64,000 nucleotides of DNA from Mobiluncus massiliensis (GTDB taxonomy: Bacteria > Actinomycetota > Actinomycetes > Actinomycetales > Actinomycetaceae). The notes under the pieces are model-generated. The model made no database searches, was not told the origin of the DNA, and worked only from the letters and a program-made list of their open reading frames with translations. The stretch is taken from positions 992,001 through 1,056,000 of the forward strand of contig NZ_OX458329.1 of assembly GCF_949769255.1 (NCBI RefSeq), in the 5' to 3' direction. The translations under genes were made by a program, and so were the position numbers. Of this stretch, positions 16,382-24,499 are shown piece after piece (positions within the stretch are counted from its first letter, which is position 1; each line of letters begins with the position of its first letter).

Positions 16382-17266
16382 TTAACGGTTGGTATCGTAG
16401 GCAGAAACCAGCTGTAACAATGTTGCCTGGGGATCGGTCGTGGACGTAGCCGGAGTGACTACCAGTACCAAACTGCCCAACGGCAAATCGGCCAGCTCTA
16501 AAGAATCAGCTGAAACCGAAATCAGCTCACCGGCATTCCAATCAGCCGCGGTGGTCTGTTTGTTCCAATCCGCACTGACCCGTTTCACGATGACGCCCTG
16601 CCCCGCTTTGACTTCCGGACCGTCGCCGGTGGCGTAGACCGCGGTGGATTGTCGGGACGGATACGGCCCTGCTGCCACGGCGTTGACCGTGTAGGCACCC
16701 TGACCGTCCGCATCGATGCTAATACCATCCGGCAGCGGGTTATTGGTGGAAGTGACCTGGAACTTGGAGGCTGCGTCCGCGGGCACCGCTAAACGCACGT
16801 CCACCACGTAGGCCAGCGTGTCGCCCTTCTTAACCCCGATACTGCTGGCACCCATCTCGCCGTAGGCTTTACTCGGGGGCAGAATCAACATAACTCGCTG
16901 ACCGACCTTGACCCCACGCAGCTCTTTCCATCCTTCAATAGGCGGGTTAGCCAGCGAAATCGCACGCGGCCCGGCCGCATCGGTGATGGTGGAATCAGGC
17001 ATCAACGCTCCGCCCCAGACTTTGCCGTAGTAATCCACAACGACAAGGTCGCCGTCCTTAACCTCCTCGCCTTTCCCGTTGCCGTCATCAAGCACCTTCA
17101 TCACGGGTACTTCTGGCGGGGGGGCTGCCGGGAAATTAATCTCCGGTACCGTCCCGAACTGGGGTGAAGCCACAGTAGGCATCTCGCTACCAGCGGGTTT
17201 GGAACAGGCAGACAGTGACAGTGCGAGGCTGGCGGCCGCTAGGGCGAAAGCAATTTTTCGTAACAC
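16382..17266 (-). CDS. FKBP-type peptidyl-prolyl isomerase lipoprotein, paralogue of the next gene
   Basis: Lipoprotein of 294 residues with lipobox LSAC. The first FKBP domain has VVDYYGKVWGGALM, IEGWKELRGVKVGQRVMLI and PPSKAYGE. The C-terminal ~110 residues again look like a degenerate FKBP fold (AGQGVIVKRVSADWNKQT, LPLGSLVLVVTP). GTG 17266 is preferred for its GGGGAG, although the 4-nt spacing is short; TTG 17287 is an alternative that adds 7 residues. The 52-bp gap to the following FKBP gene suggests an operon of two duplicated genes. Confidence 0.85.
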   Translation of the reverse strand: MLRKIAFALAAASLALSLSACSKPAGSEMPTVASPQFGTVPEINFPAAPPPEVPVMKVLDDGNGKGEEVKDGDLVVVDYYGKVWGGALMPDSTITDAAGPRAISLANPPIEGWKELRGVKVGQRVMLILPPSKAYGEMGASSIGVKKGDTLAYVVDVRLAVPADAASKFQVTSTNNPLPDGISIDADGQGAYTVNAVAAGPYPSRQSTAVYATGDGPEVKAGQGVIVKRVSADWNKQTTAADWNAGELISVSADSLELADLPLGSLVLVVTPATSTTDPQATLLQLVSAYDTNR

Positions 17267-17402
17267 GATACTCCCCGGAATACTCAAGTTCAGATTCGTT
17301 TAAACTTGATTTTACCTTGAATAAGTCGACATCCGAGCCTAATCGTTATCGACTTTTCAACTTTGTCGCTCCACCCTGTCGTTTACACCGCTTCAGAACT
17401 AT

Positions 17403-17436
17403 AAAAAACGGCGAGCCCAGATAACCAGGCTCGCCG
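17403..17436 (-). terminator. Terminator of erpA
   Basis: Stem CGGCGAGCC (17409-17417) and GGCTCGCCG (17428-17436) with six A on the plus strand at 17403-17408, that is six U at the end of a leftward transcript. A textbook intrinsic terminator 20 bp after the erpA stop. Confidence 0.9.
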
Positions 17437-17456
17437 TGATGTTTCGGAGCTTTTCT

Positions 17457-17801
17457 CTAGTGGAAAGATCCCCCACAAGAACAGGTATTGACCGCATTGG
17501 GGTTATCGATAACGAACCCGGTCTGAGCCAGGGTGTCCTGGAAATCAACTGTGGCGCCAGCCAGGTAGGGTACGCTCATTTTGTCAACGACCAGCTCAAC
17601 GCCATCAAAATCCCGTACCGCATCGTCTTCGGACAGTTCATCATCGAATTCAAGCTGGTAAATCAAACCGGAACAACCCCCGGGAGCTACCCCCACGCGC
17701 AGCCGCAAATCATCACGGCCTTCCTGTTCCAGTAAGGATTTAATCTTGGCTACTGCGGCATCGGTCAAAGTGACCTCGTGGGTCAAAGAAGCGGTCTCCA
17801 T
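17457..17801 (-). CDS. erpA: Iron-sulfur cluster insertion protein ErpA (HesB/IscA family)
   Basis: A-type carrier of 114 residues that delivers Fe-S clusters to target enzymes. The three conserved cysteines are visible: GGCSGLIYQ and the C-terminal TCSCGGSF. Length is normal for the family. ATG 17801 has GGAAAGGA upstream. In Mycobacterium the homologue Rv2204c lies beside a glycerate-kinase gene (Rv2205c) and a DUF3043 gene (Rv2206), and the same order appears here with an M20 peptidase inserted. A strong terminator follows, so the transcript ends with this gene. Confidence 0.92.
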   Translation of the reverse strand: METASLTHEVTLTDAAVAKIKSLLEQEGRDDLRLRVGVAPGGCSGLIYQLEFDDELSEDDAVRDFDGVELVVDKMSVPYLAGATVDFQDTLAQTGFVIDNPNAVNTCSCGGSFH

Positions 17802-17926
17802 CTATATTTCCTTTCCTGCAAAAGACACTGTAACTTAGTCTAACCTTATTTATCTCGTTTTTTCTTCCTCAGTTTTGGAACCGCCCTGACCTGGGCGTAT
17901 GGCCTCTTGCCGGGCAACCGTTGCTC

Positions 17927-18412
17927 TCAATCGGGCAGATGCCAGGTTTGGCCCAGGATCCGTCCCCACTCAGTCGCCCCGCGCTGGGGATGTTCGGCGA
18001 GAAAGTAGGCTTGCGCGATGCCTGATTCTTGCAACTGGCGGCGCGAAAGCGGGGAATCCGCGGCCAAGACCACCACCGGTTGAAGGCCTCGCCGTGCCGC
18101 CCGGGCCACGACCAGGTTTGCCAAGTCAGCCGGCCCGGGCACATCGGTGATTTCCGGCTGGATGACCAGGTATATATCGGCCTGCGTGTCCAGCCGGACT
18201 TGCCGAGGACTGGCAATGGTCAGTCCTTTCACAAGAGCGGTGCCGCTGCTGTCCGGGTCGGGTGCGGCCGGGCTCACACCCTGCGCTTGTGCCGGTTGCA
18301 AATCCGCCACGTCCAGGTGCAGGGTGTCCGCCGGATGGTACTGGTTCCACGCCTCGCAAAAGTCCCGGGCAAAATCGGCGAATTCGGGGGTTGCCAGAAT
18401 CTGAATCCGCAC
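17927..18412 (-). CDS. Shrunken glycerate-kinase-like protein
   Basis: Protein of 161 residues. Its start (MRIQILATPEFADFARDFCEAW) resembles the N-terminal strand and helix of GlxK-type glycerate kinases, and its end (ARAARRGLQPVVVLAADSPL and RRQLQESGIAQAYFL) resembles their C-terminal region, while roughly the middle 200 residues of a normal ~360-residue enzyme are absent. It occupies the place of mycobacterial Rv2205c. Without the middle it probably lacks kinase activity. The frame is open and the GTG start lies 10 bp after the upstream peptidase gene, so it seems to be translated rather than a broken pseudogene. Homology is inferred by eye and should be treated as tentative. Confidence 0.6.
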   Translation of the reverse strand: MRIQILATPEFADFARDFCEAWNQYHPADTLHLDVADLQPAQAQGVSPAAPDPDSSGTALVKGLTIASPRQVRLDTQADIYLVIQPEITDVPGPADLANLVVARAARRGLQPVVVLAADSPLSRRQLQESGIAQAYFLAEHPQRGATEWGRILGQTWHLPD

Positions 18413-18422
18413 CGGACTGCGC

Positions 18423-19796
18423 CTAGTTGAGCGCCGGGGCAGAGCCGTTGACCAAACGCCCCAACAGCAGGGTTTCGGCCAGCACGGCTCCTTGCAAATC
18501 CGCTAAATCTTGTGACTCGTTCTCAGAGTGGGCGTTGGTGTAGGGATCCTCGACCCCGGTCACGAGGACTTCGGCAGCGGGGAAAAACTCTTGGAACGTG
18601 GCGATAAACGGAATTGAACCGCCTTGCCCGATATTGACACTCTTGACCCCAAACGCATCGGTCAAGGCTCCGTGCATCAAAGCCAGCACCGGAGAATCCA
18701 GATTGGCGGCATAAGCCGGACCGGTCTCCAGGCACTCCACGCTGACTTCGGCACCGAAAGGAGCGTTAGCTACCAGGTAATCCGATAGCGCTTGCGCCGC
18801 CTTTTGAGGATCCTGACCCGGTGCGATACGCATCGAAATCCGCGCTTTCGCCTGCGGGATAATCGTATTCGAGCTGGTCGCGATGCTGGGCGCGTCAATT
18901 CCGATGACACTGATGGCAGGCTGGGTCCACAGGCGGGAGGCGAGGTCACCAGTCCCCGTCAGTTCCAGCCCCGCCACGGCACCCATTTGTTTCCGCAAGT
19001 CATCTTCCGGGTAGTCCACGTCCGCCACCGGGCTCGCCACCAAACCCGGCACCGCCACGCTGCCCTTCTGATCGTGCAGAGTGGCGATGAGCCGGCACAG
19101 GCAGGTCAAGGCGTCTACGGTGACCCCGCCGAAAGCCCCGGAATGTACGGCGTGATCCAAAGTCTTGACATTCACGTCTACGCTCAACACGCCGCGTAGA
19201 CCGGTGGTCAGGGCCGGCTGGTGAACGTCCCAGTTTCCGGAATCAGTCACGATGATGACATCAGCCTGCAGAAATTCCCGATTCTGTTCCAGGAAGGCGG
19301 TAAAGGTTGGAGAGCCGACTTCTTCCTCGCCTTCGATAAAGATTTTCACGTTGACGGGCAGTTCGTCACCCCATGCCCGCAGCATCCCCAAGTGAGTCGC
19401 CACCCCGGCTCCATCATCGCTGGCACCGCGGCCATAGAGACGGCCGTCGCGTTCCACCGGCTCAAACGGATCCGAATCCCATTTGTCCAGGTCCCCGGTG
19501 GGCTGCACGTCATGGTGCGCATAGAGAAGCACCGTGGGGGCATCGGCCGGTCCGGACTTTTCAGCCAAAATTGCGGGGCGAGAAACTAACCCGGTTTCCG
19601 AATCCGTCACGGTCACAATGCGTGCCGCAGCCCCGGCTGCCTCCAAATTTTTCACAATGTATTCCGCGCTGGCCTGCATGTCCGAAGCGTGTTCCGGTAG
19701 CGAGGACACCGCGGGAATCCGCACCAAACCTTTTAAGAACTCGACTACATTGTTGAAATCGGCAGTTGCGCGTTCACGCAAGGTTACTTCCTCCAC
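18423..19796 (-). CDS. M20 family metallo-dipeptidase
   Basis: Cytoplasmic di-zinc peptidase of 457 residues. Metal-ligand motifs of the M20 family are present: [35 protein letters not shown] and the C-terminal NAHSENE. The lid/dimerisation domain contains the usual [20 protein letters not shown]. Its start GTG 19796 has AAAGGA 7 nt upstream. It is divergent from the DUF3043 gene and heads the leftward unit with the glycerate-kinase-like gene. Exact peptide substrate is unknown. Confidence 0.9.
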   Translation of the reverse strand: MEEVTLRERATADFNNVVEFLKGLVRIPAVSSLPEHASDMQASAEYIVKNLEAAGAAARIVTVTDSETGLVSRPAILAEKSGPADAPTVLLYAHHDVQPTGDLDKWDSDPFEPVERDGRLYGRGASDDGAGVATHLGMLRAWGDELPVNVKIFIEGEEEVGSPTFTAFLEQNREFLQADVIIVTDSGNWDVHQPALTTGLRGVLSVDVNVKTLDHAVHSGAFGGVTVDALTCLCRLIATLHDQKGSVAVPGLVASPVADVDYPEDDLRKQMGAVAGLELTGTGDLASRLWTQPAISVIGIDAPSIATSSNTIIPQAKARISMRIAPGQDPQKAAQALSDYLVANAPFGAEVSVECLETGPAYAANLDSPVLALMHGALTDAFGVKSVNIGQGGSIPFIATFQEFFPAAEVLVTGVEDPYTNAHSENESQDLADLQGAVLAETLLLGRLVNGSAPALN

Positions 19797-19879
19797 CGCA
19801 TTTTCCTTTCCCTATTTTCGTTTGCCGGTCACTTTCCCGGTTTTCCAACATAAAAAATCTGTGGCATGATTTGCCTATC

Positions 19880-20515
19880 ATGAGTCTATTAAAAAAGCAG
19901 CAGCCAAGCGAAGCTGAAAACACGGGCGAATCGAAAACCACCGTCAACCCACGCCAAAAGAAGGGGCCCACCCCTTCGCGCAAACAGCAGGAAGCCCGCA
20001 ACTACCAGGGACTGCTGGGTGTTGACAAGAAAGTCGCAAAGGAACGGGCGCGCGCGGAATCGCGCCGCCGCTACGAGCGTGAACAGGAAGGTCTGCGCAC
20101 GGGTCGCGAGGATTTGCTGCCTTACCAGCATCGCGGCCAGGCTCGCCGAATGACCCGAGATTACATTGACTCTCGCTATTCTTTTGCCGAATTCATGATT
20201 GTGACGATGCTGGCGCTCATGGCTCTCAGCTTGATTGCGGTGTCTATTTTGAACCGACACAACTCGGATTTGGCTCAAAAACTCAATACCTGGACCTTGA
20301 TTGGTTCTTACGCCGTATTGATTCTGGGCATGCTTGATGCCGGTTTCATCGCGGGACAAGCCCGGCGCAAAGTGGTGAAGCGTCTGGGTGCGGACAATGT
20401 GCCGCGCGGACTGCGCTGGTATGCCTTTACGCGCGCCATCATGATTCGCCGGTGGCGCAGCCCGAAGCCGCAGGTGGGGCGCGGTAAGGTCGCCAAACAG
20501 CAGCAAGATTCCTGA
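19880..20515 (+). CDS. DUF3043 membrane protein
   Basis: Protein of 211 residues typical of the actinobacterial DUF3043 family. The first ~105 residues are strongly basic (KKGPTPSRKQQEARNYQ, AESRRRYEREQEGL, HRGQARRMTRDYIDSRYSFAE); two membrane helices follow (FMIVTMLALMALSLIAVSIL and WTLIGSYAVLILGMLDAGFI) and a basic tail rich in Arg. The mycobacterial homologue Rv2206 also sits next to the erpA region. ATG 19880 has CATGAT nearby as a possible -10 element and no good ribosome-binding site. Function unknown; the basic tails suggest contact with nucleic acid or anionic lipid. Confidence 0.85.
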   Translation: MSLLKKQQPSEAENTGESKTTVNPRQKKGPTPSRKQQEARNYQGLLGVDKKVAKERARAESRRRYEREQEGLRTGREDLLPYQHRGQARRMTRDYIDSRYSFAEFMIVTMLALMALSLIAVSILNRHNSDLAQKLNTWTLIGSYAVLILGMLDAGFIAGQARRKVVKRLGADNVPRGLRWYAFTRAIMIRRWRSPKPQVGRGKVAKQQQDS

Positions 20516-20598
20516 CGACTGCGCCGGCTTATTGTTAAATCAGCGTAAATTCAGCGTTTGCCATCCGTTAACAGTCGCGGTCAAGGCCCTATAGCTTA

Positions 20599-20604
20599 TA
20601 GACT
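20599..20604 (+). promoter_or_regulatory. -10 box of the aldo/keto reductase gene, leaderless type
   Basis: TAGACT followed by exactly 7 nt and ATG 20612. Confidence 0.55.
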
Positions 20605-20611
20605 GGGCGTC

Positions 20612-21616
20612 ATGGAAACACGTTATTTAGGCAACTCTGGACTTAAGATTTCTTCGCTGATTCTCGGTAACTGGCTCACTCACGGAGCCCAAATAGAGGA
20701 CAAAACTGCAGAAAAAACCGTTCGGACCGCCCTTGAGAACGGAATTTTTACATTTGATACCGCCGATGTTTATGCCAATGGTGCTGCTGAAAAAATCTTG
20801 GGGCGGGCTTTAAGGGACGTGGATCGTCAAGACTTGGTGCTGATGTCCAAGGTTTACTGGCCGGTAAAGGGCTTTGGGCCAAACGACGCCGGACTGTCTC
20901 GCAAGCATATCTTTGAATCCTGCCATAACTCGTTGAAGCGACTGCGCACGGATTACCTGGATGTCTATCAGGCACATCGTTTCGATTACGAAACCCCGCT
21001 GGAAGAAACCATGCTGGCTTTTGCCGACTTGGTGCGAGCCGGAAAGATTCTCTACGTTGGGGTTTCCGAGTGGTATCCCGACCAGATTCGCGATGCGGCA
21101 CATTTGGCCCGCGAACTGAAGATTCCCCTAATCTCTAATCAGGCTGAATACTCTCTGCTGTGGCGAGTCGTCGAGGACGGGGTCGTCGAGGCTTGCGAAC
21201 ACAACGGTATGGGACACCTGTGCTTCTCTCCCCTGGCACAAGGGGTGTTAACCGGAAAGTACCGTCCCGGGGAAACTCCGAAGGAAAAAACGCGTGCCGC
21301 CAGCAAAGTTGGAGGAAAGTTCATGCACCGCTGGATGCAGGACGACCTGCTGGCCGCAGTACAGGGATTGCGCCGAGTGGCGGAAGAAGCCGGTTGCCGC
21401 ATGAATCAGCTAGCTTTGGCCTGGTTGCTGGCTCGCCCGAATGTTTCCGGCGTCATTATTGGAGCCTCCAAAGCGTCTCAGATTGAGGACAACTTGGGAG
21501 CTCTGGACGTGACTATTGACGACCATTTGAACGCTCTCATCGATGATGTGCTGGGTGATTTTGTGGTTCATACGCAGCCCGATGATTGCCACAAGTCTCC
21601 GTTGAAGCGTCCCTAG
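20612..21616 (+). CDS. Aldo/keto reductase, Kv-beta-like subgroup
   Basis: NADPH-dependent oxidoreductase of 334 residues with a TIM-barrel fold. The catalytic tetrad can be placed as Asp and Tyr in FDTADVYANG, Lys in LMSKVYWPVK and His in YQAHRFD. The C-terminal GASKASQIEDNLGALD is the usual cofactor-binding segment. Sequence resembles bacterial YghZ/Kv-beta-type enzymes. The start is ATG 20612 because TAGACT lies 7 nt upstream; extending the frame to 20558 adds residues unlike the family. Followed 36 bp later by the separate pyrD promoter. Substrate unknown. Confidence 0.88.
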   Translation: METRYLGNSGLKISSLILGNWLTHGAQIEDKTAEKTVRTALENGIFTFDTADVYANGAAEKILGRALRDVDRQDLVLMSKVYWPVKGFGPNDAGLSRKHIFESCHNSLKRLRTDYLDVYQAHRFDYETPLEETMLAFADLVRAGKILYVGVSEWYPDQIRDAAHLARELKIPLISNQAEYSLLWRVVEDGVVEACEHNGMGHLCFSPLAQGVLTGKYRPGETPKEKTRAASKVGGKFMHRWMQDDLLAAVQGLRRVAEEAGCRMNQLALAWLLARPNVSGVIIGASKASQIEDNLGALDVTIDDHLNALIDDVLGDFVVHTQPDDCHKSPLKRP

Positions 21617-21639
21617 GGTCGTTCCTTTTCTGTCCCGAC

Positions 21640-21645
21640 TAGACT
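21640..21645 (+). promoter_or_regulatory. -10 box of pyrD, leaderless type
   Basis: TAGACT followed by exactly 7 nt and ATG 21653. Confidence 0.55.
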
Positions 21646-21652
21646 TGTCTCT

Positions 21653-22699
21653 ATGTACAAGTTTGTGTTTCGTCACCTTTTCGTGAAGCTCGACGCCGAA
21701 TGGGTGCATCGCCGCGCTATCGACTGGCTGGAGTTCTGGGGGCGGTTTAGGTTGGCGCGCCAGGCGGCTTCCCGAATAGTCCGCCGTGGCGAACCAACCT
21801 TTATCTGGCCTCTCCCCCGCCCCAATTTCGACCCCGACCTTTCGGGTAGAGAGTTTTGCACTTATGGCCCTCTGGGCTTGGCGGCAGGCATGGACAAAGA
21901 AGCCCGCGCGGTCGCCATGTGGGATGCGCTGGGCTTTGGATTCATGGAAATCGGCACCATCACTCCCCTGCCGCAACCCGGCAACAATCGTCCGCGCTTG
22001 TGGCGTATGCCGCAACAGCGAGCGCTACGCAACGCGATGGGCTTCAATAACGAAGGCGCGCGAGTGGCAGCCCGCCGGTTAAGGCGCTGGCGAGCCGAAT
22101 ATGGAGAGCGAATCATCATCGGGGCCAATATCGGTAAGAATAAGGTCACTCCCCCCGAAAAAGCCGCGGCGGATTACCGTAAAGTTACGCGAGTATTGGC
22201 TGCCCTCGTAGATTTCCTGGTTATCAATGTGTCCTCACCAAACACCCCCGGATTACGGGACCTGCAGGCGGTTTCTTCCCTGCGCCCCATCGTCAAAGCG
22301 GTGCAGCGCGAACTGAAACTCCAAGGACTATCCGAGCTGCCCGTGTTTGTAAAAATTGCCCCGGATTTGGCTGATGAAGATGTCATTGCCGTGGCACAGC
22401 TGGCTATGGATGAGGGCTTAGCTGGAGTGGTGGCGACCAACACGACCATCAAGCACGATTTGGGTGCTGGCGGAGTGTCGGGCGCGCCGTTGCGCAGCCG
22501 CGCCCTGGAGGTCGTGAAAGTGTTGCGAGCGAACCTGAGCCCTGAGCAAACCATTATCGGGGTCGGCGGCATCTCTACTCCTGACGATGCCCGAGCCATG
22601 CTGGCTGCCGGCGCGAACCTCATCGAAGGATTCTCGGCTTTCATTTATGAAGGCCCCGCCTGGCCGGCACGCCTCAATCGGGAACTGACTCACAGCTAG
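21653..22699 (+). CDS. pyrD: Dihydroorotate dehydrogenase (quinone), class 2
   Basis: Oxidises dihydroorotate to orotate in pyrimidine synthesis and passes electrons to membrane quinone. The 348-residue enzyme has the class 2 N-terminal membrane-associating helices, GLAAGMDKEA at the FMN phosphate side, GFMEIGTITPLPQPGN, the active-site serine loop NVSSPNTPGLRDLQ, VKIAPDL, and GVGGISTPDDARAML. It belongs to class 2 because of the N-terminal extension and the Ser rather than Cys base. Single-gene unit with its own promoter, convergent with the next gene. Confidence 0.95.
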   Translation: MYKFVFRHLFVKLDAEWVHRRAIDWLEFWGRFRLARQAASRIVRRGEPTFIWPLPRPNFDPDLSGREFCTYGPLGLAAGMDKEARAVAMWDALGFGFMEIGTITPLPQPGNNRPRLWRMPQQRALRNAMGFNNEGARVAARRLRRWRAEYGERIIIGANIGKNKVTPPEKAAADYRKVTRVLAALVDFLVINVSSPNTPGLRDLQAVSSLRPIVKAVQRELKLQGLSELPVFVKIAPDLADEDVIAVAQLAMDEGLAGVVATNTTIKHDLGAGGVSGAPLRSRALEVVKVLRANLSPEQTIIGVGGISTPDDARAMLAAGANLIEGFSAFIYEGPAWPARLNRELTHS

Positions 22700-22745
22700 C
22701 TTCTGACCGGTCTGAGACGGCCTGCTCACCTCGCGTTGAGCCTAA

Positions 22746-23405
22746 CTAATCCCACCAAAAACGCCACAGTTGCCGATTGAGATGCCGATTGTAAAAGACG
22801 CTGACTTCATCGGGACAGGCGTCCTCGCCTAACTCAAACCGCTTCAGACCGGCATAGGCCCCATGCGGATCCTCGTCGTCAGGACCGAGCCCCAGCAGAT
22901 GCGGCGAGACGAAAATAGTATCTATGCTCAAACGTTCATCGAAGCGCTGGGGTCCAATCATGTAGCCGGAAAAGAATGTCTCAGCAGGATGCTGAGCCAC
23001 GAGCTGCAGCAAATCCTCCACCCGCGGAGCGTAGTTTTGCCGCTCGTCCAACGCGTTGGGCGGTATGACTTTCAACAGTTGGGTGGCTAGCCACGCGTCG
23101 CCATCTGAGTACGGCAAATAGTCAACCATTTCCTCCACATCCACGTCGGGATATTCACGAGCCATGTCAAACCACATCCAATCCGAATAAGGCAGAGTCA
23201 GGGTGGTAACCCCCTCCAGCACCGTCCAGCCCCGCGGCCCATAAATGCCCGGATCCAGCTGAGGATTGCCGATGAGTCCCCGCAGACTTTCCAAAGACAT
23301 GGTCTTTGCTAAGTTACAGCGCTCACAATCGCAGCTAACGTCATGATGCGGCACTTCCTTTGCCCTCCAATTCCGTAGTTCTTGCATAATTTCCAAAGTC
23401 GCCAT
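22746..23405 (-). CDS. Hypothetical protein with N-terminal Cys cluster
   Basis: Unrecognised protein of 219 residues. It is acidic and rich in Trp/Tyr/Asp, with a Cys cluster (SCDCERCNLAKT) near residues 24-31 that could bind metal, and segments such as DPGIYGPRGWTVLEGV, YSDWMWFDMAREYPDVD and DEDPHGAYAGLKRFELG. It has no signal peptide or membrane helix, so it should be cytoplasmic. ATG 23405 has a good AAAGGA about 8 nt upstream, and codon use resembles neighbours, so it is probably a real gene. It stands alone between pyrD and a methyltransferase gene. Confidence 0.7.
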   Translation of the reverse strand: MATLEIMQELRNWRAKEVPHHDVSCDCERCNLAKTMSLESLRGLIGNPQLDPGIYGPRGWTVLEGVTTLTLPYSDWMWFDMAREYPDVDVEEMVDYLPYSDGDAWLATQLLKVIPPNALDERQNYAPRVEDLLQLVAQHPAETFFSGYMIGPQRFDERLSIDTIFVSPHLLGLGPDDEDPHGAYAGLKRFELGEDACPDEVSVFYNRHLNRQLWRFWWD

Positions 23406-23509
23406 ATGTGTTCCTTTCTGTCATTTCCCCCAGGCCCGGTCGGCGCCGCGCCTTCTGGGATTTAGTGTTCTGAAAACCGGGGCGGGTGTCGAGAACAGAT
23501 TTTCTTACC

Positions 23510-23545
23510 TGTGGAAAACCCCCATTTCAGCCCCCTTGTGGAAAA
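23510..23545 (-). promoter_or_regulatory. Pair of DnaA-box-like sites
   Basis: The minus strand carries TTTTCCACA at 23510-23518 and 23537-23545. Both fit the relaxed DnaA box TTWTNCACA, have the same orientation and lie 27 bp apart, in the 206-bp gap between two divergent genes. DnaA binding is inferred; no other origin feature is visible. Confidence 0.35.
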
Positions 23546-23611
23546 CTCTGTAAATCCGCTTGTTTTCGGTCTAAAGTTGGGAATTTTGAGGATTAAAAGG
23601 CACAATTAAGC

Positions 23612-24499
23612 GTGCTGATTGACCTGGAATCCCTCACTGCCTACCCGGAATTTCTCCGTGACTACACCCAGCTAAAAGACGTGAATCTGCGCCGCAGTCT
23701 GGAAGCTGAACAGGGGCTGTTTATGGCGGAATCCAACGAAGTCATCGGCCGAGCCCTGCGCGCCGGATATACCCCGCGCTCCCTGCTTTTAGCCCCGCAT
23801 TGGCTGGAGATTATCCGCCCGTTGCTCGCTGCCAGCCCCGCCACCGGATTCGCGGACGATGGCGGTCCCATCCCCGTATTTGTGGCTCCGGAAGCCCTCT
23901 TGGAAAGCCTGGTGGGTTTCCATCTGCACCGCGGGGCGATAGCGGCCATGCAGCGCAAACCGGCCCTGAATCCGCGCGAAATCCTGAACAGTTCCTCCCG
24001 GGTGTTAATTCTGGAAGATTTGGTAGATCACACGAATGTGGGAGCCGCGGTGCGCAGTGCCGCCGCCTGCGGTTACGATGCCATCATGGTCACACCCTCG
24101 TGCGCTGACCCGCTATATCGCCGGGCGGTACGGGTTTCGATGGGCACGATTTTTCAAGTGCCTTGGACCCGGCTGGAGCGCTGGCCCGACCCGGTGTTAT
24201 TTCACGAGGCTGGTTTTGAACTGGTCGCGCTGGCGCTACGCGAGGACTCCCAAGACCTGCGAGATTACGCGGCGGAACTGGCTGGCGACCCGACTAGAAA
24301 GGTGGCTTTCATTGCGGGAGCTGAACGGGACGGTTTGAAACCGCGGACCATTGCCCGAGCCGATAAAGTGGTGCGCATCGCGATGGCTCACGGAGTCGAT
24401 TCGCTCAACGTAGCAGGAGCCATCGCTATCGCCTGCTGGGCGACCGCCGCGATGCCGCCCGTAAACAGCTCCTCGCCCACCGAAACTTATGACCTCTAG
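23612..24499 (+). CDS. TrmH/SpoU family RNA 2'-O-methyltransferase
   Basis: SAM-dependent RNA ribose methyltransferase of 295 residues with a C-terminal SPOUT knot. Motif 1 is NVGAAVRSAAACGYDA, motif 2 YRRAVRVSMGTIFQVPW, and motif 3 AMAHGVDSLNVAGA; IAGAERDGL is the usual strand before motif 3. The N-terminal ~110 residues resemble the substrate-binding domain of 23S rRNA methyltransferases. GTG 23612 has AAAAGG 11 nt upstream. The stop shares a CTAG with the convergent HAD gene. Whether rRNA or tRNA is modified is not clear. Confidence 0.85.
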   Translation: MLIDLESLTAYPEFLRDYTQLKDVNLRRSLEAEQGLFMAESNEVIGRALRAGYTPRSLLLAPHWLEIIRPLLAASPATGFADDGGPIPVFVAPEALLESLVGFHLHRGAIAAMQRKPALNPREILNSSSRVLILEDLVDHTNVGAAVRSAAACGYDAIMVTPSCADPLYRRAVRVSMGTIFQVPWTRLERWPDPVLFHEAGFELVALALREDSQDLRDYAAELAGDPTRKVAFIAGAERDGLKPRTIARADKVVRIAMAHGVDSLNVAGAIAIACWATAAMPPVNSSSPTETYDL

